A stretch of 64,000 bases of DNA, from the NCBI GenBank assembly GCA_947650365.1, contig OX393553.1, positions 39,975,949-40,039,948 on the forward strand. The letters run 5' to 3'. This document shows, piece after piece, positions 1 through 10,900 of this stretch. Under the pieces are notes generated by a model. It saw only the letters and a list, made by a program, of their open reading frames with translations. It ran no database searches and was not told the DNA's origin. The position numbers were made by a program, and so were the translations under genes. Every line of letters begins with the position of its first letter. Position 1 is the first letter of the stretch. This DNA is from Chamaelirium japonicum. Lineage: Eukaryota > Streptophyta > Magnoliopsida > Liliales > Melanthiaceae.

Positions 1-1184
1 GAGGATGTAGAGCAGACCCCAGTGCATGCCTTGGGTGCACATCTCGATGGCCGAGTCTTCAGACAAGCGGTCTCGTGAATTCAGCGCGAGGTTCCTCCAT
101 CTGTCGATGTAGTCGATCACCGGCTCGTCCTTCCTTTGCTTGACTGCAGTAAGCTCGGTCATGCTGACGGTTCGTCTGGTGCTGTAGAAGCGATTGAGGA
201 ACTCCCTCTCTATCTGATCCCAGCTGTCGATGGTCCCTGAAGGAAGATCAACGTACCAGTCGAACGCGTTGCCTTTGAGGGTGCAAATGAATTGCTTCAC
301 CATCTCGTCGCCATATGTGCCGGCATTATTGCAGGTCTCGATGAAGTGGGCGACGTGCTGTCTTGGATTTCCCTTTCCGTCGAAGTGCTGGAACTTTGGT
401 GGCTGGAATTCGACTGGGAAGCGTAGCTGCTGGATCCTCGCAGTGTAGGGCTTCGAGTATGCCGCCGTGATCGGAGAAAGGCCACTGTCGTGGGAGCGCA
501 TCATGTCGGCTATCAATGCTTGGACTTGCTGAGCATTCATCGTTGCCGTTGTCGGAGGTTGTGTGGCCACCGAGGCTGGCGCTGGGGAGACGATTTCCAA
601 TGGGACGGGAGCCGAGGAGAGCGCTGGAGTAACTGCTTGAACCGTCGGAGCAACTTCTGCAGGAGCGGGAGTTGAAGACGGAACTGGAGCGGCTACTGGA
701 GAAGCGACGGGTTGGCCAACTGCTGCAGCGTCCTTCGCGCTTAGCTTTTGGAGCAGAGTGTTGATGTGACGATCCTTCTCCTCCATTAGCCGAGTAATCT
801 GCGCCATGTGCTCGTTCATCTGCATGACTTGGAGCTGAAGAGCGGACGGAGGGTGGTGACGGAGAACGTCTCGGTGTTGCATGTTCGCATCCTCGCCATC
901 ATCATCGGAGACGTAGTTACGCCGACTTGCTTCTGGCTGATAATTGATGTTTGCCCCCTGCAGAGGAGGTGCAACGTCTGCTGGAGAACCCGAACGGGTT
1001 CGGGGTTGGGGCTGGTCCTCCCCAAACTTCTGGACATGGGCTCCAGGATCGAGGCTCGTTTCTTCAAGCACCAGGGCCTCGGCGGCGCTTTGGCGAGCAT
1101 CTTCGGTAGTAGCTTCCGGCACGAAGACGTCCGCAAGAGTCCGAGTACGCCGAGTGTATACGCGTACCATTGGAGGAGCATCAC
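1..1184 (-). pseudogene. gag fragment of the outer Tat element
   Basis: Read on the minus strand, this stretch stays open to the window edge. It encodes the gag region found again at about 14510-15700: the acidic, proline-rich N-terminal part, then the retrotransposon gag domain with FQHFDGKGNPRQH and DWYVDLP motifs. It ends near the MHWGLLYIL motif because the window ends. It is separated from its own start (17942-18035) by the inserted element, so it is a fossil whatever its coding state. Confidence 0.9.
1180..1184. repeat. Target site duplication ATCAC, left copy
   Basis: ATCAC directly before the TGTA terminus of the LTR at 1185. It is repeated at 17937-17941 directly after the TACA terminus of the other LTR. 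Five bases is the normal Ty3/gypsy duplication length. Confidence 0.95.
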
Positions 1185-3258
1185 TGTATGCGCAAAAAAG
1201 GTACGGGTCGGCTTTATTGCACAAAACGAGATTACAATTGTGGCCGGGACCCGGGTTGCTCGGGTGTAGCGAGTCCGGGTTGCGGCGAGTTTTGATCAGG
1301 GGATTGTGGGAAAGATCTTCTGGGGGATCCCTTTGATCCGCGTCTCCACGTGGTGTTCGTGCGAGAGCTCTGAAGGGGCTGCCCAGGACAGGGGTTTTAC
1401 AGGGAGAGGGTTTTGGAGAGGCTAAGGAATGTCCACCGTTGCTTGGTCCCTTCCGTGCTTCGCGCTTTCTCGGCTAGGGGGGTTTTCGGCTTCGTTCCTC
1501 GGTCTTCGTGTCTTCCTCGTTCCTTGCTTGACCTCGGTGTCCTTGATCGTCGGTTCGCGGCGTCGATCGAGCTTTTGGCGTTGGCTTTGGCTTTGGCTTT
1601 TTGGCTTTAGCTTGGCTCCGGCGTGGCTCTGGCTTTTGCTTTGCTTTGGCGCTTGCACTTGGACGTAGCTGGGAGAGACTTGCGATGCTTTCGTTCTTCC
1701 GGACTTAGCGTCGTATCGGCTAGAACGTGCGGTGCTTTTGCTCGTGGCCGGCGTAGTCGCTTGGCTTTGGCACTTGCGTTGCTTTGGCGCGGGCTTTACT
1801 GGGGCTTTGCTTTGGCTTCTTGCGTTGGCTTTAGCTTCAGCGTCAACTCGATCTTCTTCCTCGAACGACGTGGGCTACTTCTTCGGTGCTTCGATGGCTT
1901 GCGTGTTGACGGGACTTCTCTTCTTCTCCGGGCTTCTTTGGCGTGATCAGAGTCGAAGGATGCTTTCGAAGATGGTGGGGGTAGCACCGATCTCCGTGCG
2001 ACGGTTGTGGCGTCGGCTTTTGTTGATGAAGACGACGGGGTGGCGACGCTTCAGATGATCTGTTCCAGCCTTTCTTCTTCGTGGATGGTGCAGATGTTTG
2101 TCGAAGACGACGGGGTGATGACGCTTCGCTTCTCTCCTCCGGGCTTTGGGGCTTGATCGGGATCGAGGACTTGTTGGAGACGACGGGGTAGTGCCGCTCC
2201 TCTTCTTCTCTGGGCTTTTGGGCTTGATCGGAGTCGAAGCTTGTTGGAGACGACGGGGTAGTGCCGCTCCTCTTCTTCTCCGGGCTTTTGGGCTTGATCG
2301 GAGTCGAAGCTTGTTGGAGACGACGGGGTAGTGCCGCTCCTCTTCTTCTCCGGCCTTTGCTTCTGGCGTCTTCGGAGTCGAAGGGTTCTTCTTCTCCGAG
2401 CTTTCTTCTTCGTGAACGGAGTCGAAGGGGCGATCGTCGTGCGCAAGGGCCTTCACGTTGATGAGGACTTTCAGTAAGCCGATCCCTCGGGACAGGCTTG
2501 ACTGTGCCTCGTGAAGCCTTGGGTCGATGAAGAAGCGTGCTCTCTTCTGCAGAGCTCTGGCGCTTCGTCTTCAATTTTTCGACCATTTTTTCCTTCCCCC
2601 ACCCCCTCTATTTATAGGCAAAGAGGTGGGGAGAGAGATATGGAAACTTTTTAATTTTAAATCTCTTTTGTATCTCTCTCATAATTACCCGGATTTTATT
2701 CATCCATTGATGAAGGGAATAACATTTAATTGTTTTCCTTTTCTGGCGGGTGCAATTATGGCTGGACTTTGCGCACGAAATCGATGGCGATCGGGCGCTT
2801 CGTCTTGTGCGTCGGATCGAGGGATCGGCGCAGATCCGCGCGTGTGCAGACGTCATACGCTACCTCCCCCCGCGCATGGCGGTATTCTTTCCTTTTCTTT
2901 CTTTTCTTTCCTTTTCTTTTCTTTCCTTTTCTTTTCTTTCCTTTCTTTTCTTTCCTTTTTCTTTTCTTTCTTTTTCTCCCCTTTCCTTGCAGGGCCGGCC
3001 GGCCCCCCCCCATGGGGTTCGGGTCCTACTAGGGCCGGCCCCATGTGGCTCGGGTCCTAGTAGGGACCGGCCCCCATGGGGTTCGGACCCTAGTAGGGGC
3101 CGGCCCCCCTTGGCGCATGGGGTCCGGGTCCGCATCGGCGCGCGCGAGTCGGGTTTGAATCCATGTCGGTGCGCGCGAGTTGGGTCCGTGTGTCGGGTTT
3201 GCATCCGCGTTGGCACACGTGAGTCGGGTTCGGGTCCGACGAAATTCGTGTGTCTACA
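1185..3258 (-). repeat. 3' LTR of the inner Tat element
   Basis: 2074 bp with termini TGTA/TACA, the same length as the partner at 15863-17936 and differing from it at two positions. It contains a TATA box (2608-2617, minus strand), about three copies of a 70-bp unit (2151-2355), a long CTTTT/CTTTC pyrimidine tract (about 2880-2990) and short repeated GGGTCC/GGCCGGCC motifs (about 2985-3120). The part downstream of the TATA box in element orientation is about 1.4 kb, so R plus U5 is unusually long. Confidence 0.96.
2608..2617 (-). promoter_or_regulatory. LTR TATA box (CTATAAATAG)
   Basis: On the minus strand the sequence reads CTATAAATAG in a C-rich setting. The same box occurs at the matching place in the other LTRs of the group (17286-17295, 19488-19497, and on the plus strand 33186-33195 and 55448-55457). 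It is the likely core promoter for the sense transcript. Confidence 0.8.
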
Positions 3259-3271
3259 AATGCCCCCTCAA
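3259..3271 (-). other. Polypurine tract of the inner Tat element
   Basis: On the minus strand TTGAGGGGGCATT directly precedes the 3' LTR. The other two elements have TTGAGGGGGCACT (54631-54643) and TTGGAGGGGGTAAC (35456-35443) in the same place, which supports the role as plus-strand primer. Confidence 0.85.
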
Positions 3272-3365
3272 GGACGGGTGCGTCGGTGAGAGCGTGTCGG
3301 GTTTGGACACGTAGGAATCGTAGAGCGCTTGTCCTTGATTCCTTTTGTGGGCGGGGTTGGAGGTC

Positions 3366-3373
3366 TATTTAAG
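3366..3373 (+). promoter_or_regulatory. TATA-like box of the antisense gene, inner Tat element
   Basis: TATTTAAG, within AGGTCTATTTAAGGACCCC, lies about 110 bp inside the 3' LTR and points toward the antisense gene. The right Tat element has the matching AGGTCTTTAAAAGGCCCCC at the same distance from its 3' LTR and in the same antisense direction. Conservation between diverged elements supports a promoter; transcription itself is inferred. Confidence 0.65.
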
Positions 3374-3413
3374 GACCCCTACCCCTTCTTCCGTCATTGC
3401 GTTTCTCTGCGAA

Positions 3414-3728
3414 GGTTCCGCCGGCTTCTGAAGATCTGAAGAGAGCTGCCTGGGGTTGCACGAGACTTGCTCCGTCTTCCCGGTGTCGCCTTTTTCGTCG
3501 GTCTTGTGCTTCTGCGCGACGGTTCTGCCGGCTTCTGAAGATCTGAAGAGAGCTGCCTGGGGTTGCACGAGACTTGCTCCGTCTTCCCGGTGTCGCCTTT
3601 TTTCGTCGGTCTTGTGCTTCTGCGCGACGGTTCTGCCGGCTTCTGAAGACCGCCGTCGGAAGAGAGCTGCCTGGGGTTGCACGCGACTTGCTCCGTCTTC
3701 CCGGTGTCGCCTCTTTCGTCGGCGGCGA
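3414..3728 (+). repeat. Three tandem copies of a 107-108 bp unit in the antisense leader
   Basis: The unit opens with GGTTCTGCCGGCTTCTGAAG and recurs at about 3414, 3521 and 3629. It lies just after the antisense TATA-like box, so it would be in the 5' leader of the antisense transcript. Confidence 0.85.
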
Positions 3729-3839
3729 TGGTGCGCGATTTCGCGGTCGTTGCGAAGGCGGGTTCGAAGCGACGATGCGACGAGGCTCGAGGCGGGGAGG
3801 ATGGAGGAGCGCGGCTGAGGTGCGGGTCGCCTTCGCCGC

Positions 3840-4386
3840 CTCTCTCTTCCTCCTTCTTCTTCTTCTTCTTCTTTTCTTTTTCTTTTCTTTTCCTTTTTTT
3901 TTTTTTTTTTTTTTTTCTTTTTCTTTTCTTTTTCTTCCTTCTTCTTCTTCGGTTCGGTTCCGGGCTGCATGGGCAGCAGCGGCAGCGGCGGCGCGCGGGG
4001 CTGCAGCATGCGGGGCGGCGCGCGAGGCGGCGCGCGGGGCGGCGCGCGGGGCGGCGTGCGGGGCTGCAGCACGCGGGGCGGCGCGCGGGACTGCAGCACG
4101 CGGGGCCGGCCGTGTCGGGTTCAGGGCCGAGAAGGGCGGCGGCCGGGCCGGCGTGGGGGCCGGCCGTGTCGGGTTCGGGGCCGAGAAGGGCGGCGGCCGG
4201 GCCGGGTTTGAGGCCGAGAAGGGCGGCGGCCGGGTCGCAGGCAAAGAAGAAGGAGGAGAAGGGGGGTGCGGGTCCCCCCCTCCCTCTTTGCTGTTGGCCC
4301 TCAATTGGAAGGGGGCGGTGGTCCCCCCTTCCCTCTTTGCTGTTGGCCTTCAATTGGAAGGGGGCGGTGGTCCCCCCCTTTCTTCC

Positions 4387-4423
<37 letters not shown>
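3840..4423 (+). repeat. Low-complexity leader: pyrimidine tract, GC-rich GGCGCGC block, T36 run
   Basis: A CTT/T-rich tract (about 3848-3950) is followed by a very GC-rich block built of GGCGCGCGGGGC and GGGCGGCGGCCGGGCCGG units (3966-4250). Then come two copies of a 60-bp GGGGGCGGTGGTCCCCCC unit and a run of 36 T (4388-4423). Long open frames pass through this region, but their composition (runs of F, A, G, R) argues against coding. Confidence 0.8.
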
Positions 4424-4425
<2 letters not shown>

Positions 4426-4657
4426 GCTTGTCTTGACTTGCCTCCTTTCATGGTCCTCCAGGGCCCGCGTCTTCGAGAGTTTGACTTCCTTGGGCTGGAT
4501 AGACGAGGATTTCTTCGACGGGAGGAGATGCCTTTGCTTTCCTTTCACTCGTGTGCGCCGTCACCGCAGCTCAAGGCGGGAAGACCTTCTGTCGTTGCTC
4601 CGTGTCTTTGTGCACGAGCGCATCACGGAAGATGGAGTCGCGGATGCGACTTGCGGG

Positions 4658-6599
4658 ATGCTGAAATTAAGCGAGAAGATCCACACTGACGAAGGGATCT
4701 CCATGAAGCTTCTGCGGCCGAGTTTGAGTCTTCCGTTCCATCATTGCGGTGAAGAGTTCGTGCCTACGCCAGTTGTTGCCTCGAAGATATGTGCTAGGCT
4801 GACCCGATGGGGCCCCGATTCTTGGCCTCGGGGCGACGTCCAGTACCTTTGCGGCTTTCGCGAGTGGATGGACGAGCTCTACGAGGTCTTTGGCGCGGAA
4901 CCTGAGATGAACTTATTGGCCAAATTTCTAGCGCCGGCTCGTCGGGAGTACAGTCGTCCTGAGGGGATGTACCGTGCGCTTTGTGAGCTTTGGTGTCCGG
5001 AGACTAACACCTTCCTTACTGGGGCGGGGGAGATAGGCATCTCGCTTCGTGATGTCCATATCGTTTCGGGGTGCCCCGAGGTACGGAACTACTACCAAGA
5101 GGAGGTGCCTGCCTTGAAGGATCTGCTGGACAGCAGCTACGCTCCGAGTTCTTGCCTCCTTCTGTTCAAGGCATATGCTATCATTGCGGCGAGGGACCAA
5201 TCAGATCGAGTGCGTCCTTCTTCTTGGGTCGATTTTTGGTTCAGAGGCGAGTATAGAGCTCCAGCGCCCTCAGCTCACCCGATGTGGAAGATCGCTCAGA
5301 TGCAGAGACCTCCGCTTCGCTCCTTCGTGAGGCCTATCGATTCCTTGGCTCGAGAGAAGCACTCAATGGAGGGGAAGCAGTGCCCCTGGGAACTCCTTGG
5401 CCTGAAACGGGACAGCGAGGAGTGGCGATCGGTTTACCGAGCCGCCGGGCTGGTCATCTTTCTTTGCCGGTTCGTGCTTCCGTGTTCTGGGGAGGCCATT
5501 CGTCCGGGGACCTTCCTTGCTGCTTCCAGGATGGAGAGGGGCGAGCTCTTCAATCTAGCCCCAGCCATACTATGCGCCTTGTATCGGGCTCTCAGCGGGA
5601 CTTACTGGGACTTGTCTGGCTCAGATAAGGCCAAGGAGGAGCTCGGCCGGTCGGCTGCTTTCGGACCCTTGCATTATTTGTATGGTTGGATAGCTTTGCA
5701 TTTCCCGAAGGGGATCTTTGCCAGGCGCGGGCATCCAGCCGAGTTACCTTTCCTCCCAGGGGTAGGAGGGATTTTGAACGCCTTTATCAGTTGGGAGCGT
5801 CCGAAAGAGTGTGCTCGTACCCTTTTGAGGAGGATGGGGAGCGTCGATTTTGAATTTCTGTCGGAGCATTCGGTGCTGCCTTTGGAGAGGTCGACCGTGT
5901 ATGACAACGACGGGCTCCCGGACAGTCTTTACTGGAACATGGTCAGCTGCCGCCCTGGCTACTTAGTCTGGCGCAAAGGAGATGTGGTGGAGGTGGAGCA
6001 GTACTCCCCCCATCGCTTTGCCCGTCAGCAGGGTTTTCGACAGGAAGTCCCTGGCACGCCTCAGCAGCTGCAGGGGCGTTTCAGTCCGCAGGAGGGTTAC
6101 CGTCTGTGGGCTTCCCTCTACGCTCGCTTTACTGGTAGTAGTTTCTTCCCTGGGGCCAAATCCGGGCTTCGGGACGCCGCCACCCCGGAATACTGCCAGT
6201 GGGTTAAAGGGCGAGTTTCCCCTTTACTTGCGAGTTTTCCAGTCGACGTCTTGGTGAGTAGCGGGTTCAGGAATTTCTGCTTTGATCATTCTGCGGGAGT
6301 AGAGGACCGCCGCCTCCAACTGGGACTTCGGCGGGCGCAGAGGAGCGGTAGTCGTCTTTCCAGCGCTCGTTGTGTCCCCTCTTCCGTTCCGGTGCTGGAT
6401 GTCGAGCTTACTAGTGCCCCTGGGGTATTCTGTTTCCCGAAGGCCGAAGTTGAGGGTGCCCCTCCCAAGAGAAGAAAAATGTGCATTCCTCGCGGGATGG
6501 TCCCGAGAGTCCCTTGTCTGACGGAGGATGCCGAGGAGCCTGGACTTCTGAAAGATGAAGTGATTCCTCCGTCCCGGACCGCTTCGTCCGACCACACAG
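4658..6599 (+). CDS. Antisense gene of the inner Tat element, first part: plant mobile domain
   Basis: A plus-strand frame opposite to gag-pol. It carries a plant mobile domain (aminotransferase-like PMD, PF10536 type): around LCELWCPETNTF, then GEIGISLRDVHIVSG, a stretch of conserved W/F residues, LHFPKGIF and FISWERPKEC. The start is put at the ATG at 4658, the first one after the low-complexity leader, although an open frame extends upstream through a poly-T tract. The frame runs to a GTATGG splice-donor-like site at 6600; an 81-bp intron-like gap ending in TTTTGACCAG separates it from the second part. Antisense extra genes with this domain are known in Tat elements; their function is unknown. 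Expression cannot be judged from sequence. Confidence 0.75.
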
Positions 6600-6680
6600 G
6601 TATGGAGCTCTCTTCATTTATTTGCCCTCTACGTTCAGGAAGTTTTATCACGCTGAGCACCGTTTCTTTCTTTTGACCAG

Positions 6681-7711
6681 ATTCTGTTATAGTGCTAGAG
6701 CGCGGAGCGAGCTCTTCAAAGGCGCCTCTTGGGCGTTCGTCCACCGGTACCGCGCAGGTAGTGCCCGAACCCTGCGGGTTAGATATCCCTCCGGATGATC
6801 TAGATTTCCTCGGACTTTGCGGGGAGAACTTCCCTAGGGGCGACATTAACCTGGACGACATCGATGTCGATGCCTTGTCTTTTGGCGAGGAGGCTGAAGT
6901 CTCGAGCGTCGACAAGCGGCGTTCCCCGATGACTGTGCCCTCGTGTCCTTTGGTGGAGACGGTTGTTGCAGCGGTAGCGGCGGTTTCCCCAGTTCCGCCA
7001 CCCTTGTTGGCGCAGGCGGCTCCTGTTGCGGCTGCAGCGGCAGCGGAGATTCCTCCGGTTCCACCGCCCTTGTTGGCGCAGGCGGCTCCTGTGGCAGCTG
7101 CAGCGGCAGGGAGGGTCTTGCCTACCTACTCCGAGGCGCCTCGCCCGGATTTGAGGCCAAGGAGCAAAGTCTCAGAGTTTCTTCTTGCGAGCTGTCGGCA
7201 GTACATCAAGTCGACGTTGGAGCCTTTCCGTACTGCCGGCCTTGGCGCCCTCCAGGACTGGTGGTCGACGGACGGTGCAGAGTTTTGCTCGAGCCTGGCA
7301 GAGTTCAAAGTTGACAGCTCCCTTTTCGCCACTCAGATGGACCAGCTTGTGACCGAGAGCGAGGCTTATCGATCCCGGCGGGCTTTGCTGGAGGGGAGCT
7401 CCCCTTCTGAGCTGGAGGCTGCTGAGGCGAGTCTAAGTCAGTCCGGGCATCAACTTGCGGAGGCTACGTCCAGCCTGTCGAAGGCCCAGAGGAAGGTGGA
7501 ATCTGCGCGCGCCTCACTTCGGAAGGCGGAGTCCCGTTTGGAGCGGGCTGAGGCTGCGGAGAGCACTTTGAAGGCGAGTCATCTGAGGCAGCAGTCGGAC
7601 TTGGCAACCCGTCGCGAGCTTCTGGTCGCTCGTCCCGTGGAGCTTCAGAGAGTGGAGGCAACTAGGGAGGAGCTGCTGCGTCGTCTTCGAGCTCTGGACA
7701 CCTTCTTTTAG
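6681..7711 (+). CDS. Antisense gene of the inner Tat element, second part: acidic region and coiled coil
   Basis: This begins at an acceptor-like TTTTGACCAG and ends with TAG at 7709-7711. The product opens with an acidic segment (DDLDFLGLCG, DINLDDIDVDALSFGEE), passes through two similar proline/alanine-rich repeats (VPPPLLAQAAPVAAAA) and ends in a roughly 100-residue heptad-rich coiled coil ending LLRRLRALDTFF. The right Tat element has the homologous segment at 52462-53437 (AVNLDDIDVEQLSFGEEDE and a similar coiled coil), so the part is conserved between diverged elements. An AATAAT-like signal follows at about 7775. Confidence 0.75.
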
Positions 7712-7908
7712 TTATTCCTTGTTCCATTGTGGCTTCCTTTTCGGGACTCATGCCATGTACTGTCTTCGCTTTATTAATAATATCACTTTGTTTCGCCACA
7801 TCCTTTTCATGGAATTTTGTTGTCTTTTTCTTTTGGTCGGACTGAACCTGAAGTAACTTCTCAGGCTGCCTACGTACCCCCCTAGGGGGGATCAAGTCGC
7901 ACGTAGTT

Positions 7909-7945
<37 letters not shown>

Positions 7946-7966
7946 AACAAGGGGTGTGGCCTTGCT
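7712..7966. other. Conserved non-coding block between convergent genes, with A/T run
   Basis: It lies between the antisense stop (7711) and the gag-pol stop (7967). On the minus strand, after the gag-pol stop, there is an A run of about 35, then AACTACGTGCGACTTGATCC, a CCCCCCTAGGGGGG dyad, TACGTAGGCAGCCTG and GGTTCAGTCC. The same order of words is found at 52214-52315 in the right Tat element. It may serve as a terminator for both strands; this is inference. Confidence 0.7.
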
Positions 7967-10900
7967 TTAGGCATAGTACCTTTTGAGGTACTTGCCGTTG
8001 ATAGGGCCGAGTGTCAGCCCTTCTGGCGTGGTGAGGAGATAAGCGCCGTTGGAGTAGACTTCCTTGACGGAATGCGGGCCATCCCATTTGGCATCAAATT
8101 TCTTCCCTCCTCGATGCGAGAGGATGATGGGGCGTTTGACCGCCAGCACCAGTTCCCCTATCTGGAATGATCGAGGACGAATCTTCTTGTTGAAGGTGCG
8201 AGAGAGCCTGGCCTGATAACACTCCAGACGCTGTTGAGCTTCGAGGCGTCTTTCATCCAGTGCTTCCAATTCTGCTAGGCGGAGCTGGGCGTTGTCATCG
8301 CTGGTGAGGCCTTCCTGGACTGCTATCCTGAGTGACGGGATCTGGAGTTCGAGCGGAAGAACGGCTTCCACGCCATAGACGAGGGAATACGGCGTTGCTT
8401 GTGTCGGCGTGCGGAAGGATGTTCGGTAAGCCCATAGTGCTTCGCCCATGCGTTCGTGCCAATCTTTCTTTGTCTTCGAGACGGTTTTTTCCAGCAGCTT
8501 GCACAGAGTCTTGTTGAAGGCTTCTGCTAGTCCGTTGGCCGGAGCGTTGTACATTGTCGAACAATTCTGCTTAATGTTGTACAATGCGCAGAACTGGCTG
8601 ACGGCAGCATTCTTGAACTGCTTCCCGTTATCTGTTACGATGTAGCGGGGGACTCCATAGCGGAAGATGATGTCGTTCTGGATAAAGCTGATGACGGAGT
8701 ACTTTGTAACTTCCCTCAACGGTATCGCTTCAGCCCACTTGGAGAAGTAGTCCGTTGCCGCCAAGATGTAGAGATGTTGCTTGGATGACTTGGGCAGAGG
8801 ACCGACGATGTCAAGACCCCATCCGTCGAAGGGCCAAGACGCGATTGTTGGGTGTAAAGGCTCCGGAGGTTGACGAATGTAGTCCCCGTGCATTTGGCAA
8901 GCTTGACATCTTCTCGCGTACTCCAAGCTGTCTTTGATCATGGTAGGCCAGTAGTACCCCATCCTTCTGATGCGGAAGTGAAGCTTCGGACCGGACTGGT
9001 GCGATCCACAGATTCCGGCGTGTACTTCTTCGAGCGCGGCTTCTGCTTCCTCTTTCGCGAGGCACCTCAGGAGTGTGCCGTCATAGCTCCGTCGGTACAG
9101 CTCGCCGTTGAAGTGATAGAACCTCAGAGATCTTCGACGGATGTCACTTTTGCGCTTCGGATCTTCGGGGAGTTTACCATGAACAAGGTACTCCACCAAC
9201 GGTTGCCTCCAGTCTTGTTCTTTAATCTCGAGGACATGCACCGCGTGGGTTTGAACTGGTACCTCGGGCGGACCCTCTTTTTCGATGACCACGAATCTCC
9301 TGCAGACGGGGACGACGAGTGAATGCTCATCTGGGAACGGGAGTGTAGCCGCCAGATTTGCGAGTGCGTCAGCCTGCTGGTTAAGGTTTCTGGAAACGTG
9401 TTGGATGGAAACAGCCTTGAGTTTTTCGAGGAGCTTCACAGCTCGCGCATGCAACGGTACCAGGTCTTCTTTATTGACTTCGTATGCCCCCAGGACTTGC
9501 TGGATCACGAGTTGAGAGTCGCCAAAGATCTCTAGTCCTTGAAGGTTCATTTCGTCGGCTAGTTCGAGACCAATGAGTAGGGCTTGATATTCTGCCACGT
9601 TGTTGGAACATGCTTCCGAGAGCAGGAATGAGAAGGGGAGTATTTCGTTGTCCGGAGTGACAAAGATGACTCCGGCTCCCGCTATGTCTTGCCTAGCTGC
9701 GCCGTCGAAGAACATTTTCCAGGATGGGGCGATGTCAACAGAGAATACTTCTTCATCTGGGAGATCTTCTGATAACTCCCATTCTGCCGGGAGAGGATAT
9801 TCTGCGAGGAAGTCCGCGAGGGCCTGTCCTTTAACCGCTTTCTGTGGCACGAAGGTGATGTCGAATTCAAGTAGCAGCAGGGCCCACTTGGCTAGACGTC
9901 CGGAAAGCACTGGTCTCGACATGATATATTTGAGTGGGTCAGCCTTCGAGACGAGTCTGATGGTGTGAGCAAGCATGTAGTGTCGCAGCTTTTTCGTGGC
10001 GAAGATGAGCGCTAAGCAGACCTTCTCGATTGGGGAGTAATTCAGCTCTGCGCCGACGAGAGTGCGACTTAAGTAGTAGCAAGCTGTCTCTACGCCAAGT
10101 TCATTGTTCTGGGCCAGGAGTGCCCCCAAGGATTGTTCCTGGGCGGCGATGTAGAGGATGAGCGGCCTCCCTTGAACTGGTGCTGATAGGACTGGCGGCT
10201 TCAGTAGATATGCTTTGATGTTTTGGAGTGCTTCTTGGCACGCTTCGTCCCATGTGAACGGCGCTCCTTTCTTCATGAGGCGACTAAAAGGGTGGCACTT
10301 TCCAGCCAGGTTGGCGATGAATCTCCGGATATACGCCAAGTGTCCCTGGAGGCCTCTGAGGTCTCGCACTGTCTTTGGTACGGGCATATTGACGATAGCA
10401 TCAATTTTGGATTGATCTATCTCAATGCCACGATGTCGGACGACGAAGCCGAGGAATTTGCCCGAGGAGACTCCGAACGCGCACTTGAGCGGATTCATGC
10501 GGAGTTGGTACCTTCGAAGTCGTTTGAAGATTAGCTCAAGATCTTGTAGATGTGCCGATTTCTTCTTGGATTTCACCACGAGGTCGTCGACATAACACTC
10601 CACGTTTTGATGAAGAATGTCGTCAAAGATTTTCTGCATAGCTCGCTGGTAGGTGGCTCCCGCGTTCTTCAAGCCGAACGGCATTACCTTGTAGCAGTAG
10701 ATTCCTTTCGGTGTGCGGAACGCCGTGAGCTCCTCGTCCTTGGGTGCCATCCGAATCTGGTTGTAGCCCGATGATCCATCCATGAAAGTGAGCACCTCGT
10801 GACCAGTCGTCGCATCAACCATTAGCTCCGTGATTGGCAAGGGGAAGTCGTCCTTTGGACATGCGTTATTCAAGTCTCTGAAGTCCACGCACACTCGGAT

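Noticed and set aside
2750-3289. Open frames through the CTTTT tract and GGCCGG repeats of the Tat LTRs (also near 17428-18072 and 19520-20006)
   Set aside because: Products are runs of F/S/L or R/K/E made by simple repeats, with several frames open at once. No domain is present.
3677-4657. N-terminal extension of the mobile-domain frame through the poly-T and GGC-rich leader
   Set aside because: The residues are low-complexity (long F runs, A/R/G repeats) and the right element lacks a matching sequence. The start is placed at 4658.
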